In this document: positions 7,945-15,322 of the stretch, piece by piece
Layout of the letters: each line of letters begins with the position of its first letter
Position numbering within the stretch: position 1 is the stretch's first letter
Origin: JAVXTH01 sp036641395
Lineage (GTDB): Bacteria; Bacillota_I; Bacilli_A; Erysipelotrichales; Erysipelotrichaceae
Assembly: GCA_036641395.1 (NCBI GenBank)
Contig: JAVWEY010000015.1
Coordinates: 1 to 35,826 of the forward strand
Direction: 5' to 3'
DNA length: 35,826 nucleotides
Translations under genes and position numbers: made by a program
The notes under the pieces: generated by a model
The model's input: only the letters and a program-made list of their open reading frames with translations
Told to the model about the DNA's origin: nothing
Database searches by the model: none

Positions 7945-9390
7945 ATGGCTCTTCAATATATTGGATTAAATGAAATAAATGGTCCCTTAATTGTACTTGA
8001 TAATGTTGAAAAAGTAAGCAATGAAGAAACTGTAGAAATCGCAATGAGCGATGGTTCAAAGCGAATGGGAAGAGTTGTCCAAATTGAAGGTAAAAGGGCA
8101 ATCATTCAGGTTTTTGAAGGAACGAGTGGGGTTTCTTTAACAAACACAAAAACAACATTATTAGGAAGACCGATGGAATTGCCTTTATCAAAAGAAATTC
8201 TAGGAAGAATTTTTAATGGTTCAGGAAGACCAATCGATGGACTAGGTGAGATTTATGCGCAAAAACGTGCTGATATAAATGGGCAACCATTAAATCCCGT
8301 TTCTCGTGTTTATCCTCGTAACTATATTAATACTGGTATTTCTTCCATTGATGCCTTAACAACTTTAATTCGTGGACAGAAACTACCTATCTTTTCTGGG
8401 TCTGGTATGCCTCATAATGAATTAGCAGTTCAAATTGTTAAACAAGCTAAATTAACCGGGGAAGATGCTGGCAAGTTCTGTATTGTATTTGCGGCGATGG
8501 GTGTTAAAAATGATGTTGCTGATTATTTTAAACGTTCCTTTGAAGAAGCTGGGGTAATGGAGCGAGTTGTAATGTTTTTAAACTTGTCTAATGACCCAAT
8601 TATTGAGCGTACACTTACACCAAGATGTGCATTAACAGCGGCAGAATATTTAGCTTATGAACATGATATGCATGTCTTAGTTATCTTAACGGATATGACA
8701 TCATATTGTGAAGCACTTCGTGAATTCTCTTCTAGTAAGGGAGAAATTCCAGGCCGTAAGGGATATCCTGGTTATTTATATTCTGATTTGGCTTCTCTGT
8801 ACGAAAGAGCAGGAATTATTCACGGAGCAAAGGGTAGTGTTACACAGATTCCAATTCTAACAATGCCAAATGATGATATTACTCATCCAATTCCAGATTT
8901 AACAGGTTATATTACGGAAGGACAAATTGTTCTAGACCGTAATCTTAATCAAATGGGTGTTTATCCACCAGTTGGTGTACTACCTTCTTTATCACGTTTG
9001 ATGAAGGATGGAATTGGTGAAGGTTATACAAGAAAAGATCACTCGGATGTATCCAACCAATTATTTGCAGCTTATGCAAGAGTGCAAGATGCTCGTTCTT
9101 TGGCAAGTGTAATCGGTGAAGATGAATTAAGTGATAATGACAAACAATTCATGAATTTTGGTTCTTTATTTGAAGAACATTTCCTATCGCAAGGGGCAAG
9201 TACCAATCGTAGTATTGAAGAAACCCTTGATCTTGGTTGGGATTTATTAAGTCTGTTACCGAAAGGTGAACTTGATCGTGTGGAAGATGATGTCTTAGAT
9301 ATTTACTATGATCATGATCGTGCCATGAAACGTTTCCATATGAAGGAAGCACCGATTATTGCGGAACTATCAAGCAATGATCCATCATGA
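7945..9390 (+). CDS. ntpB: V-type ATPase non-catalytic subunit B
   Basis: 481 residues. The nucleotide-binding fold resembles subunit A, but the P-loop position reads FSGSGMPHNELA without the GKT, the hallmark of non-catalytic B subunits. Family motifs ILTDMTSYCEALREFSSS and PGRKGYPGYLYSDLASLYERAG are present. It alternates with A in the hexameric head. The ATG has a strong SD (GAGGAGGT). Its last codons overlap the start of ntpD by ATGA, giving translational coupling. Confidence 0.96.
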   Translation: MALQYIGLNEINGPLIVLDNVEKVSNEETVEIAMSDGSKRMGRVVQIEGKRAIIQVFEGTSGVSLTNTKTTLLGRPMELPLSKEILGRIFNGSGRPIDGLGEIYAQKRADINGQPLNPVSRVYPRNYINTGISSIDALTTLIRGQKLPIFSGSGMPHNELAVQIVKQAKLTGEDAGKFCIVFAAMGVKNDVADYFKRSFEEAGVMERVVMFLNLSNDPIIERTLTPRCALTAAEYLAYEHDMHVLVILTDMTSYCEALREFSSSKGEIPGRKGYPGYLYSDLASLYERAGIIHGAKGSVTQIPILTMPNDDITHPIPDLTGYITEGQIVLDRNLNQMGVYPPVGVLPSLSRLMKDGIGEGYTRKDHSDVSNQLFAAYARVQDARSLASVIGEDELSDNDKQFMNFGSLFEEHFLSQGASTNRSIEETLDLGWDLLSLLPKGELDRVEDDVLDIYYDHDRAMKRFHMKEAPIIAELSSNDPS

Positions 9391-10022
9391 GTAAACAAGT
9401 CTTTCCAACCAAAGGGAATCTAATCGCGACTAAAAAAAGCAGTGATTTGGCTAAATTGGGTTATGATTTAATGGATCGGAAACGTAATATCTTAATTCGT
9501 GAGATGATGGATTTACTTGATGATGTAAAGTTAATTCGTGATCAAATTAGCGATACGTATGCAGTTGCTTATATGGCTTTACAGGAAGCAAATATGTCAC
9601 TAGGAGTTATTAGTGATTTAGTTGATGCAGTGCCAATTGATACTGGGATATCGATTACATATCGAAGTGTTATGGGAGTTGATATTCCTAAGGTCAGTTA
9701 TGAGAAACAATCGATGCATTTATGTTATGGGCTTGCGAGAGCTAATTCAAAACTAGATTATGCGTATCAATGTTTTATGAAAGTTAAAGAATTAACGATT
9801 ATCTTAGCAGAAGTAGAAAATAGTGTTTATCGTTTAGCAAATGCAATTCGTAAAGCGGCTAAGCGTGCCAATGCTTTAAAGAATATTGTTCTTCCTGACT
9901 TTCAGGAAACTATTAAATATATTAGTGAAGCGTTAGAGGAGAAAGAACGAGAAGAATTTTCTCGGCAAAAAGTAATTAAAAAGAATAAAGATCGAGATGC
10001 TAAAAAACAGGTAGAAGCGTAA
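9387..10022 (+). CDS. ntpD: V-type ATPase subunit D (rotor shaft)
   Basis: 211 residues, ATP-synt_D family. The start VFPTKGNLIATKKSSDLAKLGYDLMDRKRNIL is the typical N-terminal shaft helix, and the C-terminal half ends in NAIRKAAKRANALKNIVLPDF, the second shaft helix. With NtpG it forms the central stalk turning inside the A3B3 head. It is the last gene of the operon; a terminator hairpin overlaps its stop codon. Confidence 0.94.
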   Translation: MSKQVFPTKGNLIATKKSSDLAKLGYDLMDRKRNILIREMMDLLDDVKLIRDQISDTYAVAYMALQEANMSLGVISDLVDAVPIDTGISITYRSVMGVDIPKVSYEKQSMHLCYGLARANSKLDYAYQCFMKVKELTIILAEVENSVYRLANAIRKAAKRANALKNIVLPDFQETIKYISEALEEKEREEFSRQKVIKKNKDRDAKKQVEA

Positions 10023-10039
10023 TACTTCTATCTTTTTTT
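10012..10039 (+). terminator. Terminator of the V-type ATPase operon
   Basis: A 6-bp stem TAGAAG/CTTCTA around a 7-base loop that contains the ntpD stop codon, followed by TCTTTTTTT. The stem is short but well placed. Confidence 0.55.
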
Positions 10040-10134
10040 GACCAATGGATGTAAAAAAGTCGTATATTTAAACTATATTGATGTAGTATTTTAGTATGCA
10101 TTTTAATTGTAAAATAATGGGAAAAGATTATAAT

Positions 10135-10164
10135 TTAAATGTAATAGAAAACTATTACATTTAA
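10135..10164. repeat. Perfect 13-bp inverted repeat upstream of katA
   Basis: TTAAATGTAATAG, a loop of four As, then the exact reverse complement. No T-run follows on either strand, and it lies 95 bases past the ATPase terminator. It therefore reads as an operator or leader structure rather than a terminator. Its binding factor is unknown. Confidence 0.6.
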
Positions 10165-10243
10165 TTGATTAAAAGATAGAAAGCATATACATTAAGATTA
10201 CCTTTGATAAAGGAATGACAATGGTGTCGAGAATAATTAAACT

Positions 10244-10271
10244 TTATCATTATAATTATATTTAATATACT
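10244..10271 (+). promoter_or_regulatory. Candidate katA promoter with PerR-like box
   Basis: TTATCATTATAATTA (10244-10258) matches 11 of the 14 defined bases of the Bacillus PerR box (TTATAAT-N-ATTATAA). It lies just upstream of a possible -10 box TATACT (10266-10271), where a repressor would cover the -35 region. PerR control of katA is established in Bacillus; here it is inference from a weak match in very AT-rich DNA. Confidence 0.35.
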
Positions 10272-10343
10272 CGTTGAATTGAGTGTTTTAAGTATTCGTA
10301 AATGCAGGTTCTATCTATTAATAAAATAACAGGAGGACAAGTT

Positions 10344-11861
10344 ATGAAAGATTCAGAAAAAAAATTAACAACCGTTTCTGGTGCGCCCGTAGGTGACAGT
10401 CGTAATTCATTAACAGCAGGTGCTCGTGGTCCAATGATGTTACAAGATCCATGGTTTATGGAGAAATTAGCTCATTTTGATCGTGAAGTTATCCCTGAAC
10501 GTAGAATGCATGCGAAAGGATCCGGAGCTTTTGGAACTTTTAAAGTTACGCATGATATTAGTAAATATACGAAAGCAAAATTATTTAATGAAATAGGTAA
10601 AAAAACTGAAGTGTTTGTACGTTTCTCAACCGTTGCAGGTGAGCGAGGAGCTGCGGATGCTGAACGTGATATTCGTGGATTCGCAATTAAATTTTATACG
10701 GAAGAAGGAAATTGGGATTTAGTTGGAAATAATACTCCAGTATTCTTTATTCGTGATGCTTTGTTATTCCCAGATTTAAATCATGCAGTAAAACGTGATC
10801 CAAGAACAAATATGCGATCAGCTCAAAATAACTGGGATTTCTGGACGATGTTACCAGAAGCATTACATCAAGTAACAATCGTAATGTCGGATCGTGGTAT
10901 TCCAGATGGTTATCGTCATATGCATGGATTTGGTTCTCATACGTTCTCAATGATTAATGAAAAGGGAGAGCGTACTTGGGTTAAGTTCCATTTTAAAACA
11001 CAACAAGGAATTAAGAATTTAACGGATCAAGAAGCTGAAGTATTAGTTGGTAAGGATCGTGAAAGTTCTCAACACGATTTATATGATGCAATTGAAAAGA
11101 AAGATTTCCCTAAATGGACAATGAAAATTCAAGTTATGAGTGAAGAACAAGCTAAGAATTATAAAGAAAATCCATTTGATATTACAAAAGTATGGAGTCA
11201 AAAAGAATTCCCGTTAATTGAAGTGGGAGAATTGGAATTAAATCGTAATCCAGAAAATTATTTTGCACAAGTTGAACAAGCTGCTTTTAATCCTAGTGAC
11301 CAAGTTCCTGGTATTGGTTTATCACCAGATAAACTACTTCAAGGTCGTTTGTTTGCTTATGGGGATGCACACCGTTATCGTTTAGGTGTTAATAGTGGCC
11401 AAATTCCTGTAAACAAACCAGTGATAGAAACTCATTCTTATCATCGTGACGGGGCAATGAGAGTGGATGGTAATTATGGTTCAACAACGGGTTATCACCC
11501 TAACAGCTTTGGTATTTGGGAAGGTGATAGTGCGTACCGTGAACCTTCATTGGAACTTATGGGTGCAATGGATCATTATGAACCTGCTGATGAGGCAAGT
11601 GATGATGTATTCTATCAACCTGGTGACTTGTATCGTTTAATGGATGATTCACAAAAAGCTGCATTAATTGATAACACAGCACGTAATATTATGCCAGTAA
11701 CCGATAATATTAAATATCGTCATAGTGCTCATTGCTACTTAGCTGATCATGATTATGGTGAGAAATTAGCAAATGCATTGAGTTTAGATATGAATAGAGT
11801 AATTGAACTTGCGAATATGTCAACGGCAGATCGCATGAATGCTACCGCATTAAGCGAATAA
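10344..11861 (+). CDS. katA: Monofunctional haem catalase
   Basis: 505 residues, small-subunit (clade 3-like) catalase that converts hydrogen peroxide to water and oxygen in the cytoplasm. The distal haem His is in PERRMHAKGSGAFG (His56), followed by the RFSTVAGERGAADAERDIRG signature, GNNTPVFF with the catalytic Asn, and the proximal haem ligand Tyr339 in RLFAYGDAHRYR. The open frame extends 42 bases further up, but the ATG at 10344 has a perfect AGGAGG and gives the standard MKDSEKKLTTVSGAPVGDS-type N-terminus. It is a single-gene unit with its own terminator. Catalase points to exposure to oxygen, notable beside an otherwise anaerobe-like ATPase. Confidence 0.97.
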   Translation: MKDSEKKLTTVSGAPVGDSRNSLTAGARGPMMLQDPWFMEKLAHFDREVIPERRMHAKGSGAFGTFKVTHDISKYTKAKLFNEIGKKTEVFVRFSTVAGERGAADAERDIRGFAIKFYTEEGNWDLVGNNTPVFFIRDALLFPDLNHAVKRDPRTNMRSAQNNWDFWTMLPEALHQVTIVMSDRGIPDGYRHMHGFGSHTFSMINEKGERTWVKFHFKTQQGIKNLTDQEAEVLVGKDRESSQHDLYDAIEKKDFPKWTMKIQVMSEEQAKNYKENPFDITKVWSQKEFPLIEVGELELNRNPENYFAQVEQAAFNPSDQVPGIGLSPDKLLQGRLFAYGDAHRYRLGVNSGQIPVNKPVIETHSYHRDGAMRVDGNYGSTTGYHPNSFGIWEGDSAYREPSLELMGAMDHYEPADEASDDVFYQPGDLYRLMDDSQKAALIDNTARNIMPVTDNIKYRHSAHCYLADHDYGEKLANALSLDMNRVIELANMSTADRMNATALSE

Positions 11862-11864
11862 TTT

Positions 11865-11901
11865 AAAAAAAGCGTTTCACTTCATAGTGAGACGCTTTTT
11901 T
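11865..11901 (+). terminator. katA terminator
   Basis: AAAAAAAGCGTTTCAC, loop TTCATA, GTGAGACGCTTTTTT: a strong stem with one G-U pair, flanked by A and T runs that would also allow it to work from the minus strand. Confidence 0.88.
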
Positions 11902-11922
11902 GATTTCAATAGTATGAACCAA

Positions 11923-11953
11923 GAAAAAAGCCACTAACCAAAAGGTTAATGAC
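11923..11953 (-). terminator. Terminator of the tRNA operon
   Basis: Read on the minus strand: GTCATTAACC, loop TTTT, GGTTAGTGGC, then TTTTTT. This is a 10-bp stem with two G-U pairs, 13 bases past the CCA end of tRNA-Phe. Confidence 0.82.
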
Positions 11954-11966
11954 TATTCTTAATGAA

Positions 11967-12042
11967 TGGTGGTTCCGGTCGGAATCGAACCAACGACACA
12001 GGGATTTTCAGTCCCTTGCTCTACCGACTGAGCTACGAAACC
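11967..12042 (-). tRNA. tRNA-Phe (GAA)
   Basis: 76 nt with encoded CCA. Acceptor stem GGTTTCG/CGGAACC, anticodon loop CTGAAAA with anticodon GAA, and normal D and T arms. Last gene of the seven-tRNA operon. Confidence 0.96.
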
Positions 12043-12045
12043 ACT

Positions 12046-12122
<77 letters not shown>

Positions 12123-12167
12123 ATGTGTATAACGCGACAAGTTTTCAATGTTGCTAGTAAATAAAAT

Positions 12168-12258
12168 TGGCGGAGGAACTGGGATTCGAACCCAGGCGCC
12201 AGTTTCCCGACCTACCGGTTTTCAAGACCGGACCCTTCAACCACTTGGGTATTCCTCC
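12168..12258 (-). tRNA. tRNA-Ser (TGA)
   Basis: 91 nt with encoded CCA and a long variable arm, as in class II tRNAs. Acceptor GGAGGAA/TTCCTCC with discriminator G; anticodon loop CTTGAAA gives TGA. Confidence 0.95.
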
Positions 12259-12293
12259 ATATTACGTACGCCTATTGAATTTCACCTATAAAA

Positions 12294-12370
12294 TGGTGGA
12301 CCCTGTAGGACTCGAACCTACGACCCACCGGTTATGAGCCGGATGCTCTAACCAACTGAGCTAAGGGTCC
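12294..12370 (-). tRNA. tRNA-Ile2 (CAT; lysidine-type), probable
   Basis: 77 nt with encoded CCA, perfect acceptor stem GGACCCT/AGGGTCC, anticodon loop CTCATAA. A CAT anticodon could mean Met, but the body resembles Bacillus tRNA-Ile2. It also sits between Met and Ser, exactly where Ile2 sits in the Bacillus cluster. If so, C34 would be converted to lysidine by TilS to read AUA. Confidence 0.85.
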
Positions 12371-12390
12371 AGCAATATTGATAATAAAAA

Positions 12391-12467
12391 TGGTGGCGGG
12401 AGAGGGAGTCGAACCCACGACCTTCCGGGTATGAACCGGATGCTCTAGCCAGCTAAGCTATCCAGCC
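12391..12467 (-). tRNA. Elongator tRNA-Met (CAT)
   Basis: 77 nt with encoded CCA; anticodon loop TTCATAC as in elongator Met tRNAs. Two stem mismatches are visible: T4-C69 in the acceptor stem (GGCTGGA/TCCCGCC) and T50-T64 in the T stem (GTGGG/CCCTC). The fold is otherwise normal. Confidence 0.9.
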
Positions 12468-12481
12468 GTTTTTAAAATTAA

Positions 12482-12558
12482 TGGTCGGGATGGCAGGATT
12501 TGAACCTGTGACCCCCTGGTCCCAAACCAGGTGCACTACCAAGCTGTGCTACATCCCG
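12482..12558 (-). tRNA. tRNA-Pro (TGG)
   Basis: 77 nt with encoded CCA. Acceptor CGGGATG/CATCCCG, anticodon loop TTTGGGA with anticodon TGG. Its wobble U34 is a known target class for the 5-hydroxyuridine pathway started by TrhP proteins, which are encoded at 21455-23559. Confidence 0.95.
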
Positions 12559-12589
12559 AAATGTAAGATGAACATTAATATTTAGAAAA

Positions 12590-12666
12590 TGGCGCGCCCA
12601 GCAGAAATCGAATCCACAACCTTTTGATCCGTAGTCAAACGCTCTATCCAGTTGAGCTATGGGCGC
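12590..12666 (-). tRNA. tRNA-Arg (ACG)
   Basis: 77 nt with encoded CCA. Acceptor GCGCCCA/TGGGCGC with discriminator G; anticodon loop CTACGGA with anticodon ACG, which would be deaminated to ICG by TadA. First gene of the operon. Confidence 0.95.
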
Positions 12667-12699
12667 ATATATTGCTACGCTTTTTCTTAGCGCCTATTT

Positions 12700-12728
12700 A
12701 TAATACCAAACTATTTATATTAATGCAA
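12700..12728 (-). promoter_or_regulatory. Promoter of the tRNA operon
   Basis: On the minus strand: -35 TTGCAT (12728-12723), spacer of exactly 17, -10 TATTAT (12705-12700), 34 bases before the 5' end of tRNA-Arg. Confidence 0.72.
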
Positions 12729-13072
12729 GACATTTTTTAAGAATTTACACATGAATTTTATATAGAAAATATAGGATAAAAAATAGATTAAATTAATAGG
12801 GAAAGAAGATATTATATAATGAAGAAAGAATATAAATTATGAAGAATATAATTATATTTATTATTAATATAAAATAAGGATGTATTATATTTTAAACTGG
12901 ATTCAACAAGATATTAATATATCAATTTTGTAATATGAGAACTAGTTTCTTGTTGTGAATGAATATGGTATAATAAATTGAATAAATATTTATGAAATCT
13001 TTCAATATTCATAATCGTATATATGGTTATATTATTATATAAGATAGAAAAATTGAAAATGGAGGTATTATT
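12729..13072. other. AT-rich spacer between the tRNA operon and the glycolipid operon
   Basis: No credible gene on either strand. It separates two divergent units and holds an extended -10 promoter at 12966-12974 and the GGAGGT site of the next gene. Nothing else was recognised. Confidence 0.6.
12966..12974 (+). promoter_or_regulatory. Extended -10 promoter for the glycolipid operon
   Basis: TGGTATAAT, a perfect extended -10, about 100 bases before the first gene. No good -35 box is seen, which extended -10 promoters can do without. The same TATGGTATAAT occurs upstream of the RluF-like gene at 31065-31075. Confidence 0.5.
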
Positions 13073-14203
13073 TTGGAACATAAAATTTCAATCAATATGT
13101 TATCAAGTGCAGATAAAGTAGATGGTCAAGGTGTAGGTAGTGCTTATTTAGAACAAGTTAAACTAATTAAAGAAGGAGCATCTGATATATTTGATGTTCG
13201 CATCAATGATAATCAAGATGCTGATATTCTTCATGTTCATACACTTGATCCAATGAATTATCTTAAATTAAGAGGAAGTAAGAGTGCGAATGTTTGTTAT
13301 TGTCACTTCTTACCAGATACATTAGATGGAAGTATCAAATTACCGAAAGGTGCATTTAAACTGTTTAAAAAGTATGTTATAGAATTTTATAACTCGGCTG
13401 ATTATTTAATTGTCGTAAATCCGATGTTTATGAAAGACTTAGCTAAATATGGAATTAAAAAAGAACGTATGGTTTATATTCCAAATTATGTGTCAAAAGA
13501 AGATTTTTATGAAAAAGAACAAAAGGAAAAAGATGCAATAAGAGAGCGCTATGGAATTGCGAAAGATGCTTTTGTCGTAATTGGAGTAGGTCAAGTACAA
13601 ACTCGTAAAGGTGTATTAGATTTTATTGAAGTCGCTAAACAAATGCCGGATGTAACATTTGTATGGAGTGGTGGTTTTTCTTTTGGAATGATAACGGATG
13701 GTTATGAAGAACTTAAATTAATAGTTGAAAATCCACCTGAAAATGTTAAATTCATCGGAATTGTAAAACGCACAGAAATGAATGATATTTATAACTTATC
13801 AGATGTTTTATTTATGCCTTCCTTTAATGAACTATTTCCAATGGCTATTTTAGAAGCAGTGAATTTAAAGAAACCTTTAGTTTTACGTAATTTAGAACTA
13901 TACGAAAATATATTATTTGGAAAATACCAAATGGGTAAAAATGTAGAAGATTTTATTGAGGAAATTAAGAGATTAAAAGATGATAGTAGTTTCTATGAAG
14001 CTTGTCGCAATGATTCAGACTATATTGCCACTTATTATGGAAAAGAAAATGTCCTGAAGATTTGGAAAGAATTTTATACACGAGTATATGAGGAACATTT
14101 ACTAATTGATATTAAAGAAAAGAAGAAACAAATTCGCATTGATAAAGCAAAAGCTAAAAAGGCATTAAAAGAAAAAGAAGCACTAGATAAAACGAATAAA
14201 TAA
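13073..14203 (+). CDS. GT4 glycosyltransferase, LafB/BgsA/CpoA-like glycolipid synthase
   Basis: 376 residues with a GT-B fold. The start, NMLSSADKVDGQGVGSAYLEQVKL, and YCHFLPDTLDGSIKLPKGAFKLF closely follow the Gram-positive diacylglycerol-glycolipid glycosyltransferases (LafB, BgsA, CpoA). These add the second sugar to monoglucosyl-diacylglycerol at the inner face of the membrane. The C-terminal half has the E-x7-E nucleotide-sugar motif in NELFPMAILEAV. The last 30 residues are a Lys-rich helix, possibly a membrane-surface anchor. The start is TTG with a strong GGAGGT. It heads an operon with a flippase-like protein and a LafA-like enzyme. The sugar and linkage are not determined. Confidence 0.85.
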   Translation: MEHKISINMLSSADKVDGQGVGSAYLEQVKLIKEGASDIFDVRINDNQDADILHVHTLDPMNYLKLRGSKSANVCYCHFLPDTLDGSIKLPKGAFKLFKKYVIEFYNSADYLIVVNPMFMKDLAKYGIKKERMVYIPNYVSKEDFYEKEQKEKDAIRERYGIAKDAFVVIGVGQVQTRKGVLDFIEVAKQMPDVTFVWSGGFSFGMITDGYEELKLIVENPPENVKFIGIVKRTEMNDIYNLSDVLFMPSFNELFPMAILEAVNLKKPLVLRNLELYENILFGKYQMGKNVEDFIEEIKRLKDDSSFYEACRNDSDYIATYYGKENVLKIWKEFYTRVYEEHLLIDIKEKKKQIRIDKAKAKKALKEKEALDKTNK

Positions 14204-14221
14204 TATGAAGGAAGTTAAGGT

Positions 14222-15322
14222 ATGAAAAAACTATCAAAGAACTATTTATTAAACTTTTTGTTAATTATATTTTTAACAATGTTTGCTTTATGGTTCGCTT
14301 TGAAAGACAACTTTGATGAAGTTATGACATTATTAACACAAGTTTCTTGGTATTGGTTTATTATTATCCTTGCTTGGGGGATTGGTTATACTGTTATAAT
14401 CGGATGGATTTTAACGGTACTTGCTCGTAATTTTAATAAAAATTATCGATTTCGAGATGGTGTTGTGAATGGTTTTGTTGGTTCTTTCTTTAGTGGTATA
14501 ACACCGAGTTCTACGGGTGGTCAATTTGCCCAGATTTATATCTTTAAAAAACAAGGAATAAAAACAAGTGATGCCGCTAGTTTATTATGGGCCGATTTTA
14601 TAATTTATCAAGCAACGATGATTGCTTATGTAACGGTTTTATTTATATTAAGGTTTACTCATTATTTAACGAATGAATCTGCATTATTTATCTTTGTATT
14701 TATTGGTTATTTGATTAATTCAACGATTATCGTATTATTAGGGACAATGGCTAAGTTTCCTAAAATATATGTTAAATTAAGTTCATTAATTGTAAAGTTA
14801 CTACATAAACTACACTTAGTTAAAGATGAAAATAAAACAATTCAAAATTGGACAATTCAATTGAATTCATTCACGATTGAGATAAATAAGTTAAAGAAAA
14901 ATAAGAAATTAATAGTGAAAGTAATCTTATTGAATTTATTAAGATTAACGGTTTGGTTTTCTTTACCTTATGTGATTGGCATTGCAATTAATGCGGATAT
15001 GCATATATCAAAACTTATCGATGTAATTGCATGTTCATCATTTGTCTCAATGTCAAATACATTCTTTCCAGTACCAGGAGCAACCGGCGGTACAGAAGTT
15101 GTCTTTACGGCTATCTTTCAAACGAATCATATTATGAATGGTATGCAGGCTAGTTCAACTATGATACTATGGCGATTTTCTACCTACCATTTGATATTGA
15201 TGATCGGCGGTTGTATGTTTATGTGGGTAAAACGTAAATATGATAAAGAGAGATGGAATGAATTGGAACAAAAATATGATAAAGTGAATCATGAAGAAAT
15301 TGATAAAGGGGAAGTTTTATGA
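14222..15322 (+). CDS. YbhN/MprF-N-type integral membrane protein (LPG-synthase TM family)
   Basis: 366 residues with about eight membrane segments, in the UPF0104 / lysylphosphatidylglycerol synthase transmembrane family. Typical features are GVVNGFVGSFFSGITPSSTGG near residues 80-100 and FFPVPGATGGTEVVF in the C-terminal half; these paired PSxTGG/PGATGG motifs mark the fold shared with the MprF flippase domain. It lies between two glycolipid glycosyltransferases and overlaps the next gene by ATGA. The inference is therefore that it moves or positions the glycolipid, or its carrier, across the membrane. AAGGAAG precedes the ATG. Transport activity is not shown by the sequence. Confidence 0.82.
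   Translation: MKKLSKNYLLNFLLIIFLTMFALWFALKDNFDEVMTLLTQVSWYWFIIILAWGIGYTVIIGWILTVLARNFNKNYRFRDGVVNGFVGSFFSGITPSSTGGQFAQIYIFKKQGIKTSDAASLLWADFIIYQATMIAYVTVLFILRFTHYLTNESALFIFVFIGYLINSTIIVLLGTMAKFPKIYVKLSSLIVKLLHKLHLVKDENKTIQNWTIQLNSFTIEINKLKKNKKLIVKVILLNLLRLTVWFSLPYVIGIAINADMHISKLIDVIACSSFVSMSNTFFPVPGATGGTEVVFTAIFQTNHIMNGMQASSTMILWRFSTYHLILMIGGCMFMWVKRKYDKERWNELEQKYDKVNHEEIDKGEVL

Larger units (their letters stand above)
10040..10343 (+). other. AT-rich leader region upstream of katA
   Basis: About 300 bases without a credible gene. It contains a 13-bp inverted repeat (10135-10164), a PerR-like AT palindrome with a possible -10 box (10244-10271), and the katA ribosome binding site. Nothing else was recognised. 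Confidence 0.6.

Noticed and set aside
7778..8101. 107-codon open frame on the minus strand across the ntpA/ntpB junction
   Set aside because: Shadow of two well-supported ATPase genes, with no SD and a skewed Leu/Phe/His composition.
10135..10164. Inverted repeat as a terminator of the ATPase operon
   Set aside because: No T-run follows, and a better-placed hairpin with a T-run overlaps the ntpD stop codon.
12294..12370. Second elongator tRNA-Met
   Set aside because: The sequence body and the position between Met and Ser match tRNA-Ile2, whose CAT anticodon is read as AUA-specific after lysidine modification.
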